Shown: in pieces, positions 55,112-64,000 of the stretch
Layout of the letters: the number at the start of each line of letters is the position of its first letter
How positions within the stretch are numbered: the stretch's first letter is position 1
DNA from: Ascaphus truei
Lineage: Eukaryota; Chordata; Amphibia; Anura; Ascaphidae
Direction of reading: 5' to 3'
NCBI GenBank assembly: GCA_036426205.1
Contig: CM071574.1
Coordinates: forward strand, 13,129,648 to 13,193,647
Length of the DNA stretch: 64,000 bases
Translations under genes and position numbers: made by a program
Notes under the pieces: generated by a model
Database searches by the model: none
What the model was told of the DNA's origin: nothing
The model's input: only the letters and a program-made list of their open reading frames with translations

Positions 55112-55901
55112 GAACTCAAACAAACAGCAACACAACAATATAAATAGTCCTATTAGGACATAGTCCTATGTAACATAATACATCTGAGTAATAAAAACGA
55201 AAATAAATAGGTAGCATAATATCTTGACTGACAAAATGTCACAGAATTGTCCTTTAGTAACAGTAGTTGTTTCCAGTAACCTCAGTCAGCTCTTCTCCAT
55301 TACGACATAATATCAGGTTATCCAGGATACAAGTAACACGTTTAAATAAATCTCATCTTATTCATATCTATAATATATATAACCTTTTTTTATGCAATAC
55401 ATTTCTCTCTTAAGACCGTGAGAAATTTTGGTCAAAAATGGCCCAATTGACCGCTTTGGTGGATAATGAATCAGCCCCTTAGCATTGTACGATTACCGAA
55501 AACAAACAAGTTAATGTGCATTAAAGACATCACAATTAGAGTGGATTTTATTTTACTAATATTCTTGTATCTTTTAATACTAGTCCCATTTAATTCATTT
55601 TGCTGTTGCCGTTGCGTTATTCTTTTTTACATTTATTAAACATATTTTGCAAGTAGTGCCCTAAAACAGCAGGGATTTTCCACGTCCTAATCTGTTGTTT
55701 GCCTGTTTTGTTAATGTATTTGCAGAGCACATTAGGGCTGTGCATGCAGTCGAAGTGTATTTTTTAAGATCCCTGCCGTGCACTCGGCACTGGTGACTGT
55801 GTAATACTGATCTCCCTGGCAGGCAGAGGAGACAGAAAAAGGCAAACGATCATCTAGAAAGGTGGTGAAGAAATATGTTTTCACGTAGGATTAGATAAAT
55901 G
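55112..55901. other. Gene-free stretch
   Basis: AT-rich. GATAATGAATCAGCCCCTTA at 55460-55479 is a MITE-like tip. No gene. Confidence 0.4.
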
Positions 55902-55909
55902 CTATAGAC

Positions 55910-56053
55910 CAGGAGAGGCCAACTTCAGTCCGCAAGGGCCACCAACAGGCCAGGTTTTCAGGATATCCCTGCTTCAGCACAGGTGACTCAATCAGTGTCT
56001 CAGTTGAAGACTGACTTGTTCGTGGCCCTTGGAACTGGAGTTTGACACTCCTG
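55910..56053. mobile_element. Family 1 hAT MITE with perfect TSD
   Basis: CAGGAGAGGCCAACTTCAG..GAGTTTGACACTCCTG, flanked on both sides by CTATAGAC (55902-55909 and 56054-56061). The right arm is shortened. Confidence 0.9.
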
Positions 56054-56061
56054 CTATAGAC

Positions 56062-56757
56062 TATATACAGTATAAATGCAATCTGTATGGTGGTACAAAT
56101 GATGAAAATACGCCTCTGTGAATGAGCATATTATTAGTACTAGGGTAGCAAATATTTACAGCCGCAGGAGAGATAACGATATAGCTATTTTTCTATAGGT
56201 AATAAACCATTGTGATATATTCCACCAACTGGACTTAATCCTAACTTGAATCCATGCAAGATATTGTTTTCAATTCTGTTGATAGATACCAGATCACAAT
56301 CACAATAAAAGCCATGAATAACATCATATGATAGTGCTAGAAAATACAGTGGTGGTTCAAGATAAAACAGAATGGTTCACTGTGGATAGGGCTTGTAACC
56401 CATTCTGATCAATGTGTGAAAACTGCGATAGAGGAGATTTCGGATGATAGTAAGGGAGATGTTCCCAACCTCATTTGACCTAATATGGGTTAAGGGAACT
56501 TTTATCAGGAATATATTATACATTTTTAATCAAAATACATGGGATATCCTTTATTAAATACATACAAAGTTAAAGTAGCACTCAACACTACCTAGAAACA
56601 TTTTATATAGTGTTTTTTATCTTGAACTTTAGAGGTTCCCCAAAGCAGAAACCTTAATTTCTTCAAACTAGAACTCCCCCGGAACTCCCATTTAGGAAAA
56701 AACTGACATACTGATTTCCTGGTAAAGAGGGAAATAAAAATGGACACCAACCATATT
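56062..56757. other. Gene-free stretch
   Basis: AT-rich without recognisable repeats or exons. Confidence 0.4.
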
Positions 56758-57089
56758 CAGGCATATCCCGCAATAACGTACACAATGGGACCGGAGCATG
56801 TATGTAAAGCGAAAATGTACTTAAAGTGAAGCACTACCTTTTTCCCACTTATTAATGCATGTACTGTACTGCTATCGTCATATACGTGCATAACTGATGT
56901 AAATAACGCATTTGTAACAGACTCTATAGTCTCGCCGCTTGCGCACAGCTTCGGTACAGGTAGGGAGCCGGTATTGCTGTTCAGGACGTGCTGACAGGCG
57001 CATGCGCAAGCTGCCGTTTGCCTATTGGGCGATATGTCCTTACTCGCGAGTGTACTTAAAGTGAGTGTCCTTAAACCGGGGTATGCCTG
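56758..57089. mobile_element. Inverted-repeat DNA transposon, ends CAGGCATA
   Basis: CAGGCATATCCCGCAATAAC at the left and the inverted CAGGCATACCCCGG at the right. Sub-terminal GTACTTAAAGTG occurs on both sides (56818 and 57052). The middle has AGGCGCATGCGCAAGC. Non-coding. The flanks do not show a clear duplication. Confidence 0.7.
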
Positions 57090-58854
57090 TAACCACAGAC
57101 AAGCCACTTAAAGAATTGAGGATCTCTATCACGAGCATCACTCGTCTCTCTGTTTGGATTGTACCCACTTTCCTAATGAAAATCTCCAGAATTGGTGTTT
57201 AAAGTGCTTCATATAAGGTGAAAAATAGTCTCAGCCTTTCGAAGAGAGGTTTCCCCACTTTCTGTAACTGGCTAAAGGTTAGCTTGTTTTCTCTGTTCGT
57301 GCTGTATATATTTCCATTTTAGACTGGCAGGGCTCCAATAGCTGAATTTCTGTAGTGTGTACTGTCTGGTGAATGCCACCCCCATGGATATGTCTCCCAC
57401 CTTTTCTTGGTCTTCCTCGTCGTTCCCGTATATGTTTCTTTTGGTAGGTCCCGGTTGTAGGTCTAGTATGGGAGTCCTGCCTAAGTTTTACACGCGCTCT
57501 AGTACTGAGTCTCTTGGTGAGTGCGCGCTACAAAAAAATTTGAAATAAATATGTTCAAATTAAACATTTTATCCAAGTTAACCAGGAGAGATGGAGCCAA
57601 CATTATTGCGCCCGATAATGCGTCAATGTTGTATACAAAAAACACGTCAAATGATTCCTGGGGGGCATAATTTCGCACACGTCAATATTTATTTCAATGA
57701 CGTTGCGTTAAATGACATGCCAGCTTTGACAGTCACGTGTTAACAGGGCAATAAAGTTGACTACATCTGTACGTCCAATGTAACCATTGTCCAGCGAATG
57801 TAATCATCAAAGTCATAACAAAATATATGTGCTACTTATGTAGTTTTTTTAATGTGGAGCAATGTTTTGCAGGTGTCTTAAGCTAAGCAGGAACCCAGCT
57901 TGCCACGGATACTATATATGTAAAACCTCTAAATGTGAATATTATTTTATATTTTCACTGTGCACTCCATTTTCTAAAATAATTTCAATGAAACATCACT
58001 GTGCAATCTGCAATGAAACTTATCATTTAAACAATGTTACGCTACAGAAATAAACCTCCTAAAATAGTCCTTGGCTCACTACATGAGTTCAGTTCACACA
58101 TTGTAATAATATGCTCTTGCTTACTAATAACAATTTGCTACAAGAAATGGGTGCAACAATTGTTCACTTTTAATAATACATTTAATAAGAGTGTTCTACA
58201 ACACGGGTTATATTAGACCTGTGTGTCAGGTTCTGCATTATAACCAAACTTACACGATTTTTCCAATCTGACATGTATATATGTGATGCAATAGAACGTC
58301 GTCCTATATAATCAACTGTAAATATATTCAGATATAAGCTTCAGTGATTTTAATGTTGACATAGATAATGCTACCGTAAATTACATAAGACTAAACTATT
58401 AATTGTAAAATTACAAAAAAAAGGATTCTTAAGTCATTTTAAAGGAATTGCATTGTTCATCAGCATAAAACTTAATTTAAAAAAGGAAATAAAGTTAATT
58501 AATCCCCACATCACAGAATTGGAAAGTGAGTGCTTAGGAGTAACTAGTTAGCAATAATATGATAAGTATTCTGCTAACTGTAACTGAAATGGGTGCTTAA
58601 GAGGCTGTAGGAGCAAATCCATCTGGAATATTTTCTTTTCCCACTGCCACACATTAATTGTATAAAATTGTAAAACAATTGTCATGTTTTAAAGGAATTG
58701 AACTCATTTAACAAAGCATATGCTACCACTTATCCCAAACCTATGTAACTAAAGGCAAAGGCTCCTCTGGGCCTTAAGATTTGCAGTCCACTGCATAGCA
58801 ATGTGTTGCCGACCTGCCCAGCCATGAAAAAGGATGTCTTAGATGCGTGTATGG
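57090..58854. other. Gene-free stretch
   Basis: AT-rich. Short open frames only. A T/C-rich patch at 57250-57520 has a 63-codon frame without recognisable features. Confidence 0.4.
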
Positions 58855-58862
58855 TGATAGAG

Positions 58863-59056
58863 CAGGGGTGGCCAACCACAGTATTCAAGTGCCACCAACA
58901 GGTCAGGATTTAAGGATATCCCTGCTTCCGCCCAGGTGGCTCAATCTGTGGCTCAGTCAAAGACTGAGCCACTGATTGAGCCATCTGGGCTGAAGCAGGG
59001 ATGTCCTGAAAACCTGACCTGTGGGTAGCTCTTGCGAACAGGAGTTTCTCACCATA
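58863..59056. mobile_element. Palindromic hAT-type MITE, family 1, longest copy
   Basis: CAGGGGTGGCCAACCACAG at the left. A perfect internal hairpin has GGCTCAGTC against GACTGAGCC. The right tip is mutated (TTTCTCACCATAG). Confidence 0.85.
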
Positions 59057-59725
59057 GAACCTAGATTAAAAAAAAACAAGTATACACTGGTCCCCATATA
59101 TTTAAAAACGGCCCAAGCCAATACAGAAGGAAATAGTTAAGCCTTTGAAGTACACCACAAAGGTCTCAGAGTCACAGCTAAGAGGCCAGTGGCCAGGAGC
59201 TTCCATAGTGCAGTGATATAGAGAAGGCCCTAATACAACATATGGCAATGCAGAGGTTACACAATGAAGAGCCCGGCCCTTATTGAATGTTTGATGTAAA
59301 ACTTGCTATATTGTACAATAATGAGTTATATGTTGAAGTCATTCCTTTTTTCTGTGGAGGTGGTGGTGGTGGTGGGTTTGTTCGTTTCCCCCCTAAATAT
59401 AAGAAAAAGAAGGTAATTTGTCGATCATACAGTTCACTAGTTAGACAGAGGAATTATGTACATTGCTGATGCTATATTTAGCTGCATCGAAATGTATTGA
59501 AGGTAAGCGTGATGCTGCCTGGAAGTGTTGTAGCGCGACAAACCCTTAATAAACAATACAAAAAGGATTTCATTGCTGTCATTACTTCTTTTCTGCATCT
59601 ACCTTGCACGCGGGGAGCTTTGAAGTGTAACTGGGATGTAAAGGTAAACTATCTAAGAAGATACAGAATGATGATTCTGCGTTGATGAAGCCCTTTAATG
59701 CCTGTATATTGTTAACATGTTTTGT
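59057..59725. other. Gene-free stretch
   Basis: Contains a short GGTGGTGGTGGTGG run at 59358. No gene. Confidence 0.4.
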
Positions 59726-59729
59726 ACTT

Positions 59730-59925
59730 ATGTCTTTATTTGTATAGCACCACCCATGTACACGGCGCTTTACAGCACTAAGAAAATAACATGCGGTGTA
59801 ATACATAATGGAATAAGTGCTTTAAACATAAAGGTAGACATAATAGAAAAGGAGTCCCTGCCCTGCGTAAGCAGGTACAGCGTAAGTGCTATGTAGTGAG
59901 AACTAGAGACAGTAGGGAGGCAGCC
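59730..59925 (-). repeat. Minus-strand L2-type 3' tail
   Basis: TGTCTTTATTTGTATAGCACC, GGCGCTTTACAG and GGAGTCCCTGCCCTGCGTAA form the inverted tail. It abuts the family F element. Confidence 0.7.
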
Positions 59926-59927
59926 TA

Positions 59928-60483
59928 GGACATTTGATCGTGGCCATTTTGCCACTAAGGTGTCTAAAACACTTACCCTAAAAACCCTATCCTAAGCCCT
60001 TACCCTAAAACCCCCTACCCTATGCCCTTACCCTAAAACGCCTACCCTAAGCCCTTACCATAAAAAACATACCCTAAGTCCTTATCCTAAAAAACCCTAC
60101 CATAAGCCCTTACCCTAAAACCCCATACCCTATGCCCTTACCCTAAAACCCCCTACCCTAAGCCCTTACCCTAAAACGCCTACCCTAAGCCTTTACCCTA
60201 AAACGCCTACCCTAAGCCATTACCCTAAAAAACCCTACCCTATGCCATTACCCTAAAAAACCCTACCCTAAGCCCTTACTCTAAAACCCCCTAACCTGAG
60301 CCCTTACCCTAACCGCTAAACCCCCTTAAATCAACCCCCTACCCTAGCCGGTAAAACTTGCCTTAGAATCGGCCAGTGGCGGGGTTCCAGTAGTGGATTT
60401 GTTTTGTTGCCGTGGAGGGTCCATCTGCAGCTGAACGCCGGCAGTCATTTGGTCGCAGCGAAATGGGCGTGACCAAATGTCCC
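59928..60483. mobile_element. Family F inverted-repeat element with telomere-like array
   Basis: The left end GGACATTTGATCGTGGCCAT and the right end (inverted GGACATTTGGTCACGCCCAT) are terminal inverted repeats of at least 20 bp. Between them about sixteen units of TTACCCTAAAACCCCCTACC/CTAAGCCC (about 21 bp) fill 59965-60345. The 22.2 kb copy has the same ends with only a few units. Confidence 0.8.
59965..60345 (+). repeat. TTACCCTAA-type minisatellite
   Basis: The 21-22 bp units each carry two CCCTAA-like hexamers, superficially like vertebrate telomere repeat (CCCTAA)n, but the higher-order unit and the flanking inverted repeats show it is internal to a transposon. Confidence 0.85.
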
Positions 60484-60559
60484 ATTCCGGTAGGGAGGTG
60501 TTATGGTAAGTACGTATGGAAGAGGTGAGTACTTTGATACTACTGAAATGCTTCATTAT

Positions 60560-63300
60560 AGATTAGAAAGAAAGTGCCTGCCAGATACATGATGGTGCTG
60601 TTACCATCACCTATCATTCACCACCACTCATTCCCCTCAACCCTCTCCTGTTTTACTCTTGAAGCCTTCACTCCATTGACCTCCCTGCTCTAGCATCTAC
60701 CGAGCGCTAACCTCTCTTCTCTCTCTCCTTCCTCTGAGCTGGACAATCTTGTCAACTCTTACATTCTCTCTTCTCTCTTCCTCTCTTGATTTATACTGCC
60801 CTTCTCGCCTCCAGCACACGCGTCCCTTAATCCCAGTGCCTTGACTAAATTCACAAACATACTTCCTTTGCACTTGCACTCGCTCCTTTGAATCCATATG
60901 GAGGAAATTTCACACAGGCTGATTTTCTACACTATAAATTTCTCCTCCCGTGTTTTATCTCTGCCGTCCTTTCTAAGGCCAAAAAAATGCTGCTTTTCTT
61001 CACTTATCACGTGTTTTTATCTGTATTTGACTCCCTCCTCCAACCTCATCCTCTCATTTCACATGTTTCCTTCACTTCTCCTCAAGCCTTTGCCGACCAC
61101 TTTAAAGGCAAGGTGGATGCTATCCACAATGGGGTTCCTTCTGTCCCTTTTTCTCTGCTTCTACCCAAACCTCCTTCTTCTACTCTTTCACAGTGTTCGA
61201 AGTTTCTAAAGTGATTTTCTCTTCTCCCTCTAACACAGGGGTCCCCAACCCCCCGGCCGCGTACCGGTCCGTGGCCTGATAGGAACTGGGCCGCACAGCA
61301 GGAAGTGAGGAGCCACAGCTTAACTACAACTGTATAAATCGGCGAAATGCGTTGCTCAGTTGTTTGTCCCAGAGAGGCCACCATAGCAGCCCGATCCAGA
61401 TTGCGTTCCAGCTGTGCCCCAGAGCAGGATACCAGACGCGGTAGCAGGGACACGCCAGTGCCGCACTGGTCACGGACTACACGTTTGCAGCCTGGGACTT
61501 TCTTACATGTGAGTTTAGCGAGTTCATTTGTTATTAAAGTGTGTATTTTACCTAATACCTCTCTCTGGCCTCATCCCGAAACCATCCCCCCTGGTCCGTG
61601 GAAAAATTGTCTTCCACGAAACCGGTCCCTGGAGCCGAAAAGGTTGGGGCCCGCTGCTATAACACATATCCTCTCAATCCTATCCCCTACACGTTATCAG
61701 AACTCGGTCTCCTGTTTTAGTCCCCACTCTCACCCCTTTTCTCAAAAACACTGTAGTCTTACTAAATACTACCCTGGATCCCTCCTGCTTTTTGCCTTCA
61801 AATTGCTTGTGTTCTCCTGTATGATCAACTTTCTTAATTGCCATGCCCTCTTGGACCATTTGCAATGTGGATTTATTACAGCACACCTAACAGAGACTAT
61901 GATCACTAAAGTAATCAATGATCTACATGAAGCAGAATGTCACTGTCATTTTTCCCTACTAACCTTGCTCGATCTCTCTGCTGCCTTCAATACTGTCGAT
62001 CACCCTCTTTTCCTTCACATTCTAAACTCCCTTGGTATCCGCAACAAAGCTGTATCCTGGTTCTCATCATACCTCTCCCATCACACATTTTTTGGTCTTT
62101 GTTACTAACATGTCTTCATCTTCTGTTGATCTGTCTGTTGGTGTACCTCAAGACTCTGTTCTGGAACCTCTCATTTTCTCTCTTTAAACACCATCACTTG
62201 GTGATCTCCTCAACTCATTTGGCCTCTGCATCTCTATAAAGATGATACACAGATATATCTATCCACCCCAACACTCACACCTGCAATCCAGTCCCAAGTC
62301 TATGATTGTCTCCTGGCTATATCTTTGTTAATGGTGCTCTGCCATCTTTAACTTAATATGTCTAAAACTGAGCTCCTTATATTTCCCCCATAAATCTGGC
62401 CTTATATGCCCCTTTCCATCTCAGTATATGGTAATACCATCTACCCTGTCGCCCAAAGCACATTGTCTAGGAGTGATATTTGACTCCTCCCTTTCCTTAG
62501 CATAGTTCAAATTTGTCGCTGCTTCCTCCCTAATATTGCCAAGATCCGCCCTTTCCCGGCAAGCCACTGCTAAAACTCTAATGTATGCCCTTATCCTCTT
62601 CTGTATGTATTCTGTCTGGAATATTGTAATATACTCCTAGCAGGTCTCCCTGCCTCATAACTTTCTCCTTTGTAATCTATCCAAAATTCTGCTACTAGAA
62701 TAATTTCACTGTCTCTCAAAACAGACTCTGCCCATCTCCTCCTTACATCCCTCTCCTTGTTCCCATCAAGTTTTGGATCACCTACAAAGTTCTCCTCCTT
62801 CAAGGCTCTCCATCCATCTTCTCCTTCCTACATATCAGCTTTGATTATTATGCCCCTGCTCATCTCCTGCGCTTTACCAATAACTGTCTCCTTTTCACCC
62901 CTTTTACTTCTACTGCTCTCTCTCACCTTAAACATTTTCCCCTCACTACCCCTTACCTGTGGAGCTCCCTCACATTCAGTATACACCAAGCACCTTCTCT
63001 CCCTACCCTTAAGACAAACCTTAAAACTCACCTCTTAAGCATTTCAATGGCTACTGTCCCATACCCATAGTCACTCTTACCAACCATTGTGGCCAATCAC
63101 TGCCATCTACTGCACTTATTCCCTCTCCTGCTGTTTCTGTAAGTCTCCCAACATACCACTTAGATTGTAAGCTCTTCGGGCGGGGATTTCCTTTCCTATT
63201 GTCTGATCTTGTTTGTTGCACTTATTGTATTATAATTCCCTGTACTGTATTGTCTCTCTTATAAAACTCTGAGTACAGCAGTGGGCGCTATATAAATAAA
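60560..63300 (+). pseudogene. L2-clade LINE, decayed and interrupted
   Basis: In order on the plus strand: FADHFKGKVDAIHNG (about 61090), LLDLSAAFNTVDHPLF (about 61960) and SLGIRNKAVSWFSSYLSHH. Then come SVGVPQDSVLEPLIFSL (about 62125) and LYKDDTQIYLS (about 62230, where the YADD active site reads YKDD). Next is KAHCLGVIFDSSLSL, then a C/T-rich C-terminal region with LPVELPH and LKTHLL-like remnants (about 63020). The 3' tail has TAGATTGTAAGCTCTTCGG and GGCGCTATATAAATAAAGAT. Frameshifts, stops and the hAT insertion inactivate it. No endonuclease domain is visible, so it is 5'-truncated. Confidence 0.85.
61236..61656. mobile_element. hAT (Tip100/Zaphod-like) non-autonomous element in the LINE
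   Basis: It starts CAGGGGTCCCCAACC and ends GGTTGGGGCCCGCTG, clean inverted repeats. Flanks CTCTAACA (61228-61235) and CTATAACA (61657-61664) match at 7 of 8 positions. GGAACTGGGCCGCACAGCAG and GTGGAAAAATTGTCTTCCAC are strings I recognise from hAT elements that also occur in mammals. No transposase remains. Confidence 0.8.
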
Positions 63301-63429
63301 GATATACATACATATTGAGGGGAAGGGCATTCCAGAGGGGCGGAGCAAGGGAGAGGTTTTAGGCAGGAGGTGGGCTTTAGATACATAAGGTTTATACAGA
63401 AGACACATGTAAGCAGAACACAAGAGATG
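63301..63429. other. Spacer
   Basis: Short purine-rich sequence between the LINE tail and the SINE, with no feature recognised. Confidence 0.4.
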
Positions 63430-63668
63430 AGGGAGAGGGAGTGGCTCAGTTAGTAAAGACACTGATTGGCACTGAGGTTGAAGCAGGGGACCTGGTTCAG
63501 TTCCTGGTGTCGGCTCCTTGTGATCTTGGGTAAGTCACTTTATCTCCCTGTGCCTCAGGCACCAAAAACATAGATTGTAAGCTCTACAGGGCAGGGACCT
63601 GTGCCTGCAAAATGCCCCTGTAAAGTGCTATGTAAAACTAGCAGCGCTATTATTATTATTATTATTAG
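63430..63668 (+). mobile_element. MIR-like tRNA-derived SINE, best preserved
   Basis: The A-box-like TGGCTCAGTTAGTAAAGACA and B-box-like GGTTCAGTTCC form a tRNA-like head. The core GATCTTGGGTAAGTCACTTT..CTGTGCCTCAGG follows. The tail GATTGTAAGCTCTACAGG..AGGGACCTG matches the L2 tail, and an (ATT)n end follows. Pol III-transcribed type, mobilised by an L2 enzyme. Confidence 0.85.
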
Positions 63669-64000
63669 ATGAGTATGGGTATAGTGAGAAATTAGGGCTG
63701 AGATATACAGGAGGGCAGAGGAGTGTAAAGCCTTGAAAGAAGAAGGGAGTGTAAAATGGTTATTTCCTCTAACAAAAGTGGAACTTTATTTGAAGAATTC
63801 TTATATCATATAGAATGTTATATTTGAAACATTCTTATGTTATGTGTTTTTTGTATAATATGTTATGATAAAACAGGGTTTATTTGACTCGATATTACCA
63901 CATAGCAGAGTGTTTATTCTACTAGCACTTGGTCTTCTACAGTTAAATAAATCTTGCATGATACATTAGGACACCATTTTATGAGCTCGCAGAGACAGAC
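63669..64000. other. Gene-free stretch
   Basis: AT-rich to the window end, with no recognisable feature. Confidence 0.4.

Noticed and set aside
59965..60345. Interstitial telomere
   Set aside because: The repeat unit is about 21 bp, not an exact CCCTAA hexamer array, and it is bounded by transposon inverted repeats.

Overview
The window looks like vertebrate, most likely amphibian (anuran), non-coding genomic DNA. It is AT-rich and has no convincing intact protein-coding gene. It is densely packed with decayed mobile elements: an L2-clade LINE and MIR-like tRNA SINEs that share its 3' tail, Penelope-like retroelements, LTR-like elements, and many short inverted-repeat DNA transposons with intact target-site duplications (TSDs). 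The amphibian assignment is an inference from the mix and style of repeats as I remember them; no species-diagnostic gene is present. Almost every long open reading frame is explained by a transposon remnant or by low-complexity or minisatellite sequence.

Layout. 0-10 kb is comparatively repeat-poor, with a GA-rich minisatellite, a few inverted-repeat elements, a hammerhead-like inverted pair at 6.3 kb and a composite inverted element at 6.6-7.9 kb. One weak candidate terminal exon lies on the minus strand at 3673-3738. 10-16 kb holds a SINE, several miniature transposons (MITEs), an LTR-like element with TATA and poly(A) signals, and a Tc1-type fragment. 16.2-17.5 kb is a well-bounded Helitron filled with a C-rich minisatellite. 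17.6-19.0 kb is a broken non-LTR reverse transcriptase. 19.6-30 kb carries a solo-LTR-like element, many copies of a 150-190 bp palindromic hAT MITE, a second hAT family, a CACGTG-bearing inverted-repeat family and a (CA)n tract. 31-34 kb is a nested and then duplicated locus: a minisatellite-bearing repeat hit by an LTR with TSD GAAGC. 34-46 kb continues with PIF/Harbinger-like and hAT MITEs, minisatellites, a SINE, a second LTR-like copy and a LINE 3' end. 47.1-51.6 kb is a head-to-head pair of Penelope-like elements that forms an inverted repeat with roughly 1.3 kb arms. 51.6-55.1 kb is an onion of nested LTR-like elements containing a CpG-rich, NRF1/YY1-like promoter-like patch. 55-60.5 kb has more MITEs and an element whose interior is a telomere-like TTACCCTAA array. 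60.6-63.3 kb is an L2 LINE pseudogene interrupted by a hAT element with a near-perfect 8-bp TSD, followed by a tRNA-type SINE.

How the parts relate. The L2 LINE (60.6-63.3 kb) could have supplied the enzyme for the SINEs, because their 3' tails match. The nested insertions give a relative order of events: Penelope pair, then LTR-1 next to it, then LTR-2 inside LTR-1; separately, LTR-2 entered the minisatellite-bearing repeat and that locus was then partly duplicated. I found no new multi-gene system. The most interesting observations are the inverted Penelope pair with its internal deletion, the hammerhead-like motifs, the telomere-mimicking MITE array and the promoter-like LTR patch.
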